From Natronospirillum sp965602035 (GTDB lineage: Bacteria > Pseudomonadota > Gammaproteobacteria > Pseudomonadales > Natronospirillaceae): a DNA stretch of 64,000 nt. Location of the stretch: assembly GCA_965602035.1 (NCBI GenBank), contig OZ271919.1, positions 62,001 to 126,000 on the forward strand. The letters are read 5' to 3'. The notes under the pieces are model-generated. The model made no database searches, was not told the origin of the DNA, and was given only the letters and a program-made list of their open reading frames with translations. The position numbers and the translations under genes are program-made. Positions within the stretch are counted from its first letter, which is position 1; the number at the start of each line of letters is the position of its first letter. Below, one piece after another: positions 1 to 8,664 of the stretch.

Positions 1-681
1 GGGCCATTCCGTATCGTCTATACGATCGCCGTGCTGATTCTGTTGCTGGCGCTCTACGCGCTGGTGCAAATGCCTCAGGTACCGTTGCGGGCGCTCCTGG
101 TCGGTGGCGCGCTTTGCTGGCTTGCCGGTCTGGTGCTGGTTGTTACCTACCCCCGGTCCCGATGGGCCGTACAGCGCCGGCGGGCCCGGCTCCTGATGGG
201 CCTGCTGATTCTCGGTTCCATGTGGCTCGGGTTCTATGGCCTGCGGGCGGAACCCGCCGGGCACTGGCTGGTGCTGTTACTTATGCTGATCGTCTGGGGG
301 GCTGACATCGGCGCCTACTATGCCGGTCGGCGGTTCGGCAGGCACAAGCTGGCACCGGCAGTCAGCCCGGGAAAGACCTGGGAGGGCGTTGCCGGTGGCT
401 TGATCGGTGCGTCACTGCTCGCCCTTGCACTGGTGGGGGTACTGTTTCCGGATACCCTGTCGGGTTGGGCAGAGGTCGCCCTGTTGGCTCTGCTGGCAGG
501 GCTGGTGGTCATGGCGTCCATTGTCGGAGATCTGGTCGAGAGCCTCGCCAAGCGCACTCAGGGGTGCAAAGACAGTGGTACCCTGTTGCCCGGACACGGT
601 GGCATATTGGACCGGATCGACAGTATGTGTGCGGCGGCGCCGGTCATGGCCGCCTATCTGAGCCTGTGGCCGGCCCTGTGA
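1..681 (+). CDS. cdsA: Phosphatidate cytidylyltransferase, N-terminus cut by window edge
   Basis: Makes CDP-diacylglycerol from phosphatidic acid and CTP in the inner membrane, the entry to phospholipid headgroup synthesis. The frame is open from base 1, so the N-terminus lies outside; about 226 residues remain of a family of roughly 270-285. The remainder is a run of hydrophobic segments ending in the family signature: SLAKRTQGCKDSG followed by LPGHGGILDRIDS (about bases 541-630), which carries the conserved K-D and H-G-G...D-R residues. dxr follows after 15 bases with a GGAGGT ribosome site, matching the conserved cdsA-dxr-rseP-bamA order. Confidence 0.95.
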   Translation, partial: GPFRIVYTIAVLILLLALYALVQMPQVPLRALLVGGALCWLAGLVLVVTYPRSRWAVQRRRARLLMGLLILGSMWLGFYGLRAEPAGHWLVLLLMLIVWGADIGAYYAGRRFGRHKLAPAVSPGKTWEGVAGGLIGASLLALALVGVLFPDTLSGWAEVALLALLAGLVVMASIVGDLVESLAKRTQGCKDSGTLLPGHGGILDRIDSMCAAAPVMAAYLSLWPAL

Positions 682-696
682 GGAGGTGCCCGGCAG

Positions 697-1905
697 ATGT
701 CCCATAAGCACTCGCTCGCCAGTAGCCCGGCCGGCAGTCAACTACTGACGGTACTCGGATCCACGGGCAGTATCGGCACCAGTACCCTGGATGTGGTGGC
801 GCGGCACCCTGATCGCTATCAGGTTTTTGCGCTGACCGGGCAGTCCAATATTGCGCGGCTCGCGGCCCAGTCCGACCGGTTCCGGCCACGATATGTGGTC
901 GTTCCCGATGCCGACGGGCGCCGGGCACTGTTGGACCGTGTACGGCATCCGGTAGAGGTGCTTGTAGGGCCCGAGGCCCTGTGCGAGGTGGCGGCTCATC
1001 CGGAGTGCGATCTCGTTATGGCGGCTATCGTCGGTGCCGCCGGGTTACGGCCGTCGCTGGCGGCGGCGGAAGCCGGCAAGAAAGTACTGTTGGCCAACAA
1101 GGAAAGCCTGGTCGTCGGCGGTGCCCTGTTCATGACCGCAGTTGCGCGAAACGGAGCTACGCTCCTGCCGATCGACAGTGAACACAACGCAATTTTTCAA
1201 TGTCTGCCAGGCGGCCGGCCGGACAGTACCGTTTCTTCGATTCTGCTGACAGCCTCCGGCGGGCCCTGTCGGACATTGAGTGCCGAGGCGCTGGCTACGG
1301 TCACGCCGGATGAGGCCTGCGCCCACCCCAACTGGACCATGGGCCGCAAGATCTCGGTGGACTCTGCCACCCTGATGAACAAGGGGCTGGAGCTGATAGA
1401 GGCCTGCTGGCTCTTTGATCTTCCACCGGAATCCATCGAAGTGGTTGTACACCCGCAGAGCGTCATTCATTCCATGGTGCGCTATGTGGACGGGTCAGTG
1501 ATTGCCCAGTTGGGTGCTGCCGACATGCGCACGCCGATCGCCTACGGGCTAGCCTGGCCGGATCGCATAGACGCCGGCGTCGAGGCGCTTGATTTTACGA
1601 CACTGGCCGACCTGCAGTTTGAGCCGCCGGACGAAGTGCGTTTCCCCTGCCTCCGTCTGGCAAGAGAGGCGATGGCAGCAGGGGGGACAGGCCCGGCCAT
1701 CCTCAATGCGGCCAATGAGGTCGCCAATGCGGCCTTTCTTGACCATCTCATCGGCTTTACGGATATCGCCCGGGTGAATGAATCGGTACTGAATCGATTG
1801 GCTGCCCAGCCGGTGGAAAGTCTGGATCACGTAATGGCAGTGGACAATCACGCTCGCCGTGTGGCAGAAGAGTGCATTGAAGCCTGGAAGTCGTCGACCG
1901 TATGA
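697..1905 (+). CDS. dxr: 1-deoxy-D-xylulose 5-phosphate reductoisomerase
   Basis: Second step of the MEP isoprenoid pathway: NADPH-dependent conversion of DXP to MEP in the cytoplasm. The 402 residues match family length. An NADPH-binding GSTGSIG motif lies at residues 21-27, followed by the NKESLV loop, the metal/substrate segment IDSEHNAIFQ and SVDSATLMNKGLE. The ATG has a clear upstream GGAGGT. The gene overlaps rseP by 4 bases (ATGA), so the two are probably translationally coupled. Two later MEP genes, ispD and ispF, lie at 21.5-22.7 kb. Confidence 0.97.
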   Translation: MSHKHSLASSPAGSQLLTVLGSTGSIGTSTLDVVARHPDRYQVFALTGQSNIARLAAQSDRFRPRYVVVPDADGRRALLDRVRHPVEVLVGPEALCEVAAHPECDLVMAAIVGAAGLRPSLAAAEAGKKVLLANKESLVVGGALFMTAVARNGATLLPIDSEHNAIFQCLPGGRPDSTVSSILLTASGGPCRTLSAEALATVTPDEACAHPNWTMGRKISVDSATLMNKGLELIEACWLFDLPPESIEVVVHPQSVIHSMVRYVDGSVIAQLGAADMRTPIAYGLAWPDRIDAGVEALDFTTLADLQFEPPDEVRFPCLRLAREAMAAGGTGPAILNAANEVANAAFLDHLIGFTDIARVNESVLNRLAAQPVESLDHVMAVDNHARRVAEECIEAWKSSTV

Positions 1906-3245
1906 CCACCGTTCTTATTTTCGTGCTCACACTCAGTCTCCTGATCGGCATTCATGAAGCTGGTCACTATTGGGTAGCGCGTTGGTGTGGGGTGCACGTT
2001 GTCCGGTTTTCCATCGGCTTCGGCAAGCCCCTGTTCAGCCGGACCAACCGGGAAGGAACAGAGTTTGCCGTTGCGCCCATACCGTTGGGTGGCTACGTCA
2101 AGATGCTCGATGAGCGGGACGGGTCGGTGCCTGAGGAATTGAAGCACAGGGCACACGGCAATCAATCGCCGCAGAAGCGCATTGCCATCGCGGCAGCCGG
2201 TCCGGCCGCCAATTTTCTTCTCGCCTTTGCCGTGTTCTGGCTGGTTGGCATGATCGGTACCACCGAAACGCGGCCCTGGGTTGAGCCGCCGGCCAATACG
2301 GAAAGCTGGCAGGGGGCCTGGCCGGACGCCCCCGGCGAAATTATCGCCGTCGACGGACAGTCGGTTTCCGACTGGCGCAATGTGCAACTGGCGCTGCTGG
2401 AGCGCCTCGGCGAGACCGGAACCATTGAACTTACCCTGCGTACCGACTCCGGGCAGGTCGCCACCGTTGGACAGCCGATAAACCGCTGGCTGTCCCGCGT
2501 TCAGGATCCCAACCCGATGCAGGCACTGGGCCTGACCGCCTGGCGTCCGGAATTGCCTGCGCAGGTGGGTGATGTGCAGCCCGGCAGTCCGGCCGAACGC
2601 GCGGGCCTGCAGGCGGGCGACCGGGTGTCGGCGGTGAATGGCGAGCCGGTGGATGGCTGGAATGAATGGGTAACGCGGATCCGTAATGCCCCCGGGGAGT
2701 CGATTACTCTCACGGTTGAGCGGGCAGGGCGCACGCAGCAGGTTACACTGACCCCCGAGTCGGTGGCCGGGCCGGAAGGCAATGCCTTTGGCCGCGCGGG
2801 CGTTTACGCTCCGCCCCTCGAGAACCCGGAGCGGTTCCAGACGCAGGTTCGCCATGGCCCCATCGGCGCTATCGGTGTGGCAATGAACGAAATCACCATG
2901 ACGACCGGACTGACGCTTGAATTTCTTACCAAGATGGTGACCGGGCGTGCCTCCGTCGAAAATCTCAGCGGACCGGTTTCCATTGCCCAGGTGGCCAGTG
3001 ACTCGGCGTCATTCGGTCTGGCGGCATTTCTCAGTTTCCTCGGACTGCTGAGCATCAGCCTCGGTGTCCTGAACTTATTGCCGATCCCCGTTTTGGACGG
3101 CGGCCACATCCTGTATTATCTCGTCGAAATTGTGCGCGGCAGGCCTTTGTCTGAACGTGCCCAGGCGATTGGTGTGCAGATTGGCATCGCCCTGCTGATC
3201 GGGGTTATGGTGATCGCCTTCGCCAACGATTTTAATCGCCTCTGA
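1902..3245 (+). CDS. rseP: Site-2 zinc metalloprotease RseP
   Basis: Intramembrane protease that cleaves anti-sigma factor RseA after DegS, releasing sigma-E; it also clears remnant signal peptides. The 447 residues start with a membrane segment holding the zinc motif HEAGH (residues 18-22). Two PDZ domains follow in the periplasmic part (second around ELPAQVGDVQPGSPAERAG). The C-terminal membrane segment holds NLLPIPVLDGGH (about 391-402), whose Asp is the third zinc ligand. The ATG overlaps the dxr stop. Position directly before bamA fits its role in outer-membrane stress signalling. Confidence 0.96.
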   Translation: MTTVLIFVLTLSLLIGIHEAGHYWVARWCGVHVVRFSIGFGKPLFSRTNREGTEFAVAPIPLGGYVKMLDERDGSVPEELKHRAHGNQSPQKRIAIAAAGPAANFLLAFAVFWLVGMIGTTETRPWVEPPANTESWQGAWPDAPGEIIAVDGQSVSDWRNVQLALLERLGETGTIELTLRTDSGQVATVGQPINRWLSRVQDPNPMQALGLTAWRPELPAQVGDVQPGSPAERAGLQAGDRVSAVNGEPVDGWNEWVTRIRNAPGESITLTVERAGRTQQVTLTPESVAGPEGNAFGRAGVYAPPLENPERFQTQVRHGPIGAIGVAMNEITMTTGLTLEFLTKMVTGRASVENLSGPVSIAQVASDSASFGLAAFLSFLGLLSISLGVLNLLPIPVLDGGHILYYLVEIVRGRPLSERAQAIGVQIGIALLIGVMVIAFANDFNRL

Positions 3246-3283
3246 TTGATGCCTCGTGGTGCCTGACAGCATCCGTCGTAATC

Positions 3284-3300
3284 CGCACACGGCGTGTGCG
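3284..3300 (+). promoter_or_regulatory. Perfect 7-bp hairpin just upstream of bamA
   Basis: Inverted repeat CGCACAC-GGC-GTGTGCG in the short rseP-bamA gap, about 22 bases before the preferred bamA start. There is no T-tract, so it is not a typical intrinsic terminator. It could be an mRNA stability or translation-control hairpin. Function is inference. Confidence 0.4.
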
Positions 3301-3321
3301 ACTGCAAATAAGGGAAATACA

Positions 3322-5775
3322 TTGAAAGCGTCTGTCACGCCGATTGGTTCAACATTGCGCTCATCGATTATGCGGCCTGCGGTGCTGATGTCGCTCGTCC
3401 TGGTCGGCCTCACCGCGCTGCCTGGATCTGCTCAGACCCTTGATGTTCCGTCGTCCCCGGAGCCGGAGGTCTCCCTCCCGGTGACGCCGGACAGTGAGAC
3501 GGGGTTGGCGGGGTATGACCTGACGGTCAGCGGGCTCAGGCGAGTATCCACCGCTGCATTTCTCAACTCGCTCAGTGGCGTGAGCGAAAATGAGGACGGC
3601 GATATTGTGGCCACCGGCGCGTTCTCCATTCCCGACAGTATCCGTGCGCTCTACGAAACCCGACTGTTCCGCGATATTGAAGTCTATACCGATCGTGATG
3701 CCCGGCGCGTGCGGTTCGTGGTCACCGAATTTCCTACCATAGACCGGGTGACCGTGAACGGTAATGAGCGCATCCCGGATCAGGCGATTGATCAGGCGCT
3801 GGAGAGCCTGGATGTAGTGGAAGGCCAATCTTATCGGGCGTCGGTTCTGTCGGTAATACGCCGCGAGCTGGAAAGTCAGTATGCACTTCAGGGCCGTTAC
3901 AATGCCCGGGTTGATGTTTCCGTGGATCCGTTGCCGCAGAACAGGGTGGCCGTGGTGATTGATATTCAGGAAGGGCAGGCAGCGGCAATCCGTTCCATTG
4001 AGTTACGGGGCAATGAGACGTTTCCGGCCGATGAGATTCTCGCTGACACCCAGTTACGCCCGCGGCGCACTGGGGACCCGCTGCAATTGTTCCGTCGCCG
4101 GTACGAGTACAACCGTCAGGCCTACGCCGGTGACCTGGAAACCATCAACAGTTTCTACCTGGACCGTGGCTACGTGCGCTTCGGGCTTGAAAACAGCCAT
4201 GTGTCGCTTGAGCCCGATCTGACGGGTGTCCATCTGTTGACGGAAATCAACGAGGGCCGGCGCTATCGCTGGGGCGCCGTTTCAGTCTCAGGGCAATTCG
4301 CCGGATTTGAGGAGGAAATCCGTGCGGCGGTGCGCCCGGTGGAGGACACCTGGTTCAACCGTTCAGAGCTGGTTGATACCCAGGACGAAATTCTCACCAT
4401 ACTGGGCAATGATGGCTATCTGTTTGCCGAAGCAGAGCCGCGGGTCACCATTGATGACGAGGCGTTGACCGTTGACCTGCAACTGGTCGTTCGGCCCGGC
4501 CCCCAGGTGACTGTGCGCACTATTTCATTCACGGGCAACCAGGGCACCCTTGATGAAGTACTTCGGCGGGAAATGCGGGTGGTTGAGGGCGGTCTTGCCC
4601 GTCGCGACGATATTGCTGCTTCCCGGCGGCGCTTACAGCAGCTCGGTTTCTTCAGCCAGGTGCAGGTGGACCAGCAGCGGGTCGGCGGGTCGGCCGACCA
4701 GATCGATCTGGAATTCTCGGTGGTTGAAGACGAAAGCGGGAACATACAGGCGTCACTCGGGTTCCAGCCGGGTGTCGGGATATTCAGCGCCATTGAATTC
4801 TCTCAGGAAAACTTCCTCGGTACGGGCAAAAGCATTTCACTTAGTAGCCAGTTCGGGCAGGACAGCAGCCGCTTCAACCTGGAACATACTGACCCGTATT
4901 TCACCCAGGGCGGTATCAGCCGTGACCTGACCGCTTTCTATGAGCGCACCAACTGGCTGGACCGCAGCGTGGCGACCTACGGTATTGACCGCTGGGGCGG
5001 GGAATTCGCGCTGGGTGCGCCGCTGACCGATAACAGCCGGCTCAGTCTCGGCATTGGTTATACCCAGAATGATCTGTATCTGGGTAGTTACCCGCCGGAT
5101 CAGGTAACGTCGTTTGCCAGTGCCAACGGTAACAGCTACGGTGACTGGACCAGTGAACTCGCCTGGAGCTACAACGACCAGATTGGCAGCTTTTACGCCA
5201 CCGAAGGCCAGCGCCATCGCGTTGCCCTGTCGCTGACACTGCCGGGCAGCGACCTGAGCTATTACCGGCTGACCTATCAGGGTAGCCGGGTCTGGCCGAC
5301 AGGGCTGGACGGCTTCGCATTCCGCTGGCTGGGCCAGGCCGGATACGGCAGTGGCTACGGGGACGACGACACGTTGCCGTTCTACCGCAATTTCTATGCG
5401 GGTGGGCCGGGCACGGTGCGCGGGTTCCGTGAGCAGTCGGTGAGCCCGCTGGGAGAGTATGAAGACACGCCGCCGATAACACCGCGACCGATCGGTGGCA
5501 ACAGCCTGCTCAGCACGGGTGCCGAATTGCTGATTCCGACGCCGATTGCGCGGGACCAGTCGGTGTTCAGAACCGCGCTGTTTGCAGATACCGGCCTCGC
5601 ATTCGATGCCAATGGTGGTGTGCCTCTGGACAGATTCCGTGCGTCTGTCGGCGTGGACGTGGTGTGGCGGCCCATACCCCTGTTGCCGCTCCGGTTCATT
5701 TATGCACGGCCCGTGCTGGAGCAGCCGGGTGATGACGTAGAAACATTCAAATTCACCTTCTGGAGTAACTTCTGA
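3322..5775 (+). CDS. bamA: Outer-membrane protein assembly factor BamA
   Basis: Core of the BAM complex, which folds and inserts beta-barrel proteins into the outer membrane. I chose TTG 3322 because AGGGAAA sits just upstream and the product (817 aa) begins with a basic region and a hydrophobic signal ending near PGSAQT; GTG 3256 would put 22 poorly placed residues in front, and ATG 3370 is another option. Five POTRA domains fill roughly residues 45-440, followed by a 16-strand barrel with the conserved VRGF loop motif. It ends in an outer-membrane C-terminal signal (TFWSNF, final Phe). skp follows with stop and start overlapping. Confidence 0.96.
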   Translation: MKASVTPIGSTLRSSIMRPAVLMSLVLVGLTALPGSAQTLDVPSSPEPEVSLPVTPDSETGLAGYDLTVSGLRRVSTAAFLNSLSGVSENEDGDIVATGAFSIPDSIRALYETRLFRDIEVYTDRDARRVRFVVTEFPTIDRVTVNGNERIPDQAIDQALESLDVVEGQSYRASVLSVIRRELESQYALQGRYNARVDVSVDPLPQNRVAVVIDIQEGQAAAIRSIELRGNETFPADEILADTQLRPRRTGDPLQLFRRRYEYNRQAYAGDLETINSFYLDRGYVRFGLENSHVSLEPDLTGVHLLTEINEGRRYRWGAVSVSGQFAGFEEEIRAAVRPVEDTWFNRSELVDTQDEILTILGNDGYLFAEAEPRVTIDDEALTVDLQLVVRPGPQVTVRTISFTGNQGTLDEVLRREMRVVEGGLARRDDIAASRRRLQQLGFFSQVQVDQQRVGGSADQIDLEFSVVEDESGNIQASLGFQPGVGIFSAIEFSQENFLGTGKSISLSSQFGQDSSRFNLEHTDPYFTQGGISRDLTAFYERTNWLDRSVATYGIDRWGGEFALGAPLTDNSRLSLGIGYTQNDLYLGSYPPDQVTSFASANGNSYGDWTSELAWSYNDQIGSFYATEGQRHRVALSLTLPGSDLSYYRLTYQGSRVWPTGLDGFAFRWLGQAGYGSGYGDDDTLPFYRNFYAGGPGTVRGFREQSVSPLGEYEDTPPITPRPIGGNSLLSTGAELLIPTPIARDQSVFRTALFADTGLAFDANGGVPLDRFRASVGVDVVWRPIPLLPLRFIYARPVLEQPGDDVETFKFTFWSNF

Positions 5776-6293
5776 TGGTTGAAACCTTAAACCGTATCGT
5801 GCTGGCAACCCTGCTCGCTGTAGCCACGCCGCTGGCGTTCAGCCAGGATGTGATTGCGATTGTGAATCAGGAACGTGTGCTGTTCGGCAGCAACGCGGCG
5901 CAGCAGGCCAGCAACGAGCTTCGTGACCAGTTCAGTGGTCAGGAACAGCAGATCCAACAGCTTGAGCAGGAAATCACCGAGTTACGGCAGCGTGCTGAAA
6001 CGGATTCCGCCCTGATGTCGGAGGAGGAAGCCAATTCCCTTCAGGCCCGGATTCAGCAGCAATTGCAGAACCGGCAACAGTTGGTGAGCCAGCTCCAGAA
6101 TGCGCAACAGCAGCGCCGCCAGCAGTTCGTTCAGCAATACGAGAGCACGGTAACGGGAATTCTGGAATCGATGGTGGAAGAGCGTAATATTGATTTGCTG
6201 CTGTCATCGTCGGAAGTGTTATACGCCAACCCGGATCTTGATCTGACCGAAGAGGCTCTGCAGCGGTTCAACGACGCAACAGCGAATGAATAA
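5775..6293 (+). CDS. skp: Periplasmic chaperone Skp/OmpH
   Basis: Holds unfolded outer-membrane proteins in the periplasm for delivery to BamA. The 172 residues start with a signal peptide (about 1-23, ending near LAFSQ). A Gln/Glu-rich coiled-coil hairpin (about 45-125) forms the tentacle of the trimer, and a short beta-rich body closes it. The ATG shares a base with the bamA stop codon (TGATG), so the two are coupled. The helical part is unusually rich in Gln (runs such as QQQLQNRQQ). Confidence 0.92.
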   Translation: MVETLNRIVLATLLAVATPLAFSQDVIAIVNQERVLFGSNAAQQASNELRDQFSGQEQQIQQLEQEITELRQRAETDSALMSEEEANSLQARIQQQLQNRQQLVSQLQNAQQQRRQQFVQQYESTVTGILESMVEERNIDLLLSSSEVLYANPDLDLTEEALQRFNDATANE

Positions 6294-6327
6294 CAGTCTG
6301 GGGAAGCCCGGTATCGCGGAGCAGCAC

Positions 6328-7383
6328 ATGGGATCAGACTCGGTAAAAACCAGCGGAGAAGGCTTCCGGCTGAGCGAGCTGGCAGACCGATTCGGTCTGG
6401 AGGTGCTCGGCAGTGGTGATTACACGGTAAACCGGCTGGTCCCCCTTGACCAGCTTGCGCCGGGGGCTCTGGCCTTTGTTGCGGCCGGGAAACGCCCGGC
6501 CGATATGCCATCCGGTGATCAGGGGGCCTTGATTCTGACACCGGCGTTGGCGGAAAAAGCTGCATTCGGGGGCCCCGCGTTGTTGGCTGCGGACCCCTAT
6601 GCGGCCTATGCCGTTCTGTCACGTGTATGGGCGGTCCCGTTCAGAGCAACGGGTGGCATACATGATAGCGCCGTCATAGACCCGGAGGCGACTTTGGGCG
6701 CCCGCGTGACGGTTGGCCCTCATGCCATTATTGAAGCGGGCGCCGTCATTGGCGACGATGTGGTTGTCGGCGCAGGTTGTTATCTGGGCCGCTCGACAGA
6801 CATCGGCCCGCGCACCGAGCTGCGACCCAATGTCACGCTGTGCCCCGGAACGCGTATCGGCAGCGACTGCCTGGTACAGTCGGGAACGGTCATCGGTTCC
6901 GACGGGTTCGGCTACGCGCCGGTCCCGGGCGGCTGGGAAAAAATTGCCCAGTTGGGTCGAGTCGTTATTGGTGATCGTGTGGAGATCGGTGCGAACTGCA
7001 CGATAGATTGCGGCTCAATCGACAATACGGTGATCGAATCGGACGTCATCATCGATAACCTGGTTCATATCGCGCATAATGTTCACGTAGGGGCGGGCAG
7101 TGCACTGGCCGGCCAGGTCGGCATTGCCGGTTCGGCGAAGCTGGGGGCAAGAGTGTTGGCCGGAGGGCAGGTTGGTATTGCCGGGCACATCCGAATACAC
7201 GATGATGTCCAGTTACATGGTCAGGCGATGGTAACCGGTAATCTGGATGAACCGGGAGTCTATGCATCCGGTATCCCGGCTCAGCCAGCCCGGGACTGGC
7301 GCCGCATGGTAGCCAGGCTGAAACAGCTCGGATCGCTGGCAGAGACTGTCAGGCGGCTGGCGCGGGGTACCGACTCACACTGA
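6328..7383 (+). CDS. lpxD: UDP-3-O-(3-hydroxyacyl)glucosamine N-acyltransferase
   Basis: Third lipid A step: adds the N-linked hydroxyacyl chain to UDP-3-O-acyl-glucosamine from acyl-ACP. I prefer ATG 6328 (351 aa) because GGAG lies 6 bases upstream; an earlier in-frame ATG at 6286 overlaps skp and has no clear ribosome site. An N-terminal uridine-binding domain is followed by left-handed beta-helix hexapeptide repeats (IGDDVVVGAG, IGPRTELRP and others). The catalytic His region is LVHIAHNVHVG. The first of four lipid A genes here (lpxD-fabZ-lpxA-lpxB). Confidence 0.95.
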   Translation: MGSDSVKTSGEGFRLSELADRFGLEVLGSGDYTVNRLVPLDQLAPGALAFVAAGKRPADMPSGDQGALILTPALAEKAAFGGPALLAADPYAAYAVLSRVWAVPFRATGGIHDSAVIDPEATLGARVTVGPHAIIEAGAVIGDDVVVGAGCYLGRSTDIGPRTELRPNVTLCPGTRIGSDCLVQSGTVIGSDGFGYAPVPGGWEKIAQLGRVVIGDRVEIGANCTIDCGSIDNTVIESDVIIDNLVHIAHNVHVGAGSALAGQVGIAGSAKLGARVLAGGQVGIAGHIRIHDDVQLHGQAMVTGNLDEPGVYASGIPAQPARDWRRMVARLKQLGSLAETVRRLARGTDSH

Positions 7384-7435
7384 TGCGTCTCCAGAACCGC
7401 CGCCCCGCTTCAGGCACAGGAATAAGGAATCGACA

Positions 7436-7888
7436 ATGGCGCTTCAGTTACCTCTGGATCATCAACAGATAAAGCAACTCATACCGCACAGATACCCGTT
7501 CCTGCTGGTCGATCGGGTGACGGAACTTGAGGACAGTCGGTTTATCCGGGGGTACAAGAACGTCAGCGGTAACGAAGATTTCTTCAATGGTCATTTCCCC
7601 GGCAATGCCATTATGCCGGGTGTGCTGATCCTCGAGGCGCTGGCCCAACTGGGTGCCATTCTCGGTTTTGCCGCGTCTGGTAACCGCTATGATGACGGGT
7701 ATCTATACCTGTTCGCCGGTGTCGACAATGTGCGCTTCAAGCGCTCAGTGGTGCCGGGTGATCGTCTTGATCTCGAGCTGGAGATCGTCGGCGGCAAGCG
7801 GGGCATATACAAAATGGCCTGTAAGGCCAGTGTTGAGGGAAAGCTCGCCTGCAGCGCGGATATCATGTGCGCAGAGCGCAAGGTGTAA
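7436..7888 (+). CDS. fabZ: 3-hydroxyacyl-ACP dehydratase FabZ
   Basis: Dehydrates 3-hydroxyacyl-ACP to enoyl-ACP in fatty acid elongation, competing with LpxA for hydroxyacyl-ACP. The 150-residue hot-dog fold protein carries the family motif HRYPFLLVDRV and the active-site segment GHFPGNAIMPGVLILEA, with His53 and Glu67 as the catalytic pair. AAGGA lies before the ATG. It sits between lpxD and lpxA, a conserved arrangement linking phospholipid and lipid A supply. Confidence 0.97.
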   Translation: MALQLPLDHQQIKQLIPHRYPFLLVDRVTELEDSRFIRGYKNVSGNEDFFNGHFPGNAIMPGVLILEALAQLGAILGFAASGNRYDDGYLYLFAGVDNVRFKRSVVPGDRLDLELEIVGGKRGIYKMACKASVEGKLACSADIMCAERKV

Positions 7889-7891
7889 CGC

Positions 7892-8656
7892 GTGATTCAC
7901 GAAACCGCCATCATCGACGCGTCGGTGCAGCTCGGAGACAACGTCCGTATCGGCCCCTATTCGGTGATTGAAGGCGATGTGTCGATCGGTGATGACTGTG
8001 AAATAGGCCCTCATGTGGTAATACGTGGCCCAACGACGATCGGGCGGCGAAATCGCATCTTCCAGTTTGCGTCCATCGGTGAAGAATGCCAGGACAAGAA
8101 ATACCGGGGAGAGCCCACCGAATTGCTGATCGGCGATGACAATGTCATCCGCGAATGTGTGACCATGCAGCGTGGCACCGTTCAGGATCGTGCCGTTACC
8201 CGGGTTGGCTCGCGTGGCCTGTTCATGGCCTATGTCCATGTCGCTCACGATTGCGATATCGGCGATGACGTGATTGTCGCCAACAGTACCCAGATTGCCG
8301 GCCATGTCCGGCTTGGTGATTTTGCCATTCTCGGCGGTGCGACGCTCGTGCATCAGTTCTGCCACGTCGGCGCCCATTCCCTGACCGGGGCGGGTACGGT
8401 GTTGTTCAAGGATCTTCCGGCCTTTGTCACTGCCCAGGGCAATCCTGCCAAACCCTATACCATTAACAGCGAAGGGCTGAAACGGCGTGGGTTCAGCCAG
8501 GACACGGTCCGCGCACTGCAGCGCGCCTACAAGACCGTCTATCGACGCGGTTTCACACTGGATGAAGCAGAAGCCCGGCTGGGCGACATGTCTGACCCGG
8601 CACTTGCTCTGTTCCGGCAAAGCCTGCGGGGCTCCGGCCGCGGCATAATCCGCTGA
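7892..8656 (+). CDS. lpxA: UDP-N-acetylglucosamine O-acyltransferase
   Basis: First lipid A step: transfers a 3-hydroxyacyl chain from ACP to UDP-GlcNAc. The 254 residues (GTG start, 3 bases after the fabZ stop) form a left-handed beta-helix of hexapeptide repeats from residue 1. The catalytic His lies in AYVHVAHDC (His119, equivalent to E. coli His125), and a helical C-terminal domain follows. Coupled to fabZ and lpxB by very short gaps. Confidence 0.97.
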   Translation: MIHETAIIDASVQLGDNVRIGPYSVIEGDVSIGDDCEIGPHVVIRGPTTIGRRNRIFQFASIGEECQDKKYRGEPTELLIGDDNVIRECVTMQRGTVQDRAVTRVGSRGLFMAYVHVAHDCDIGDDVIVANSTQIAGHVRLGDFAILGGATLVHQFCHVGAHSLTGAGTVLFKDLPAFVTAQGNPAKPYTINSEGLKRRGFSQDTVRALQRAYKTVYRRGFTLDEAEARLGDMSDPALALFRQSLRGSGRGIIR

Positions 8657-8664
8657 GGCGCATT

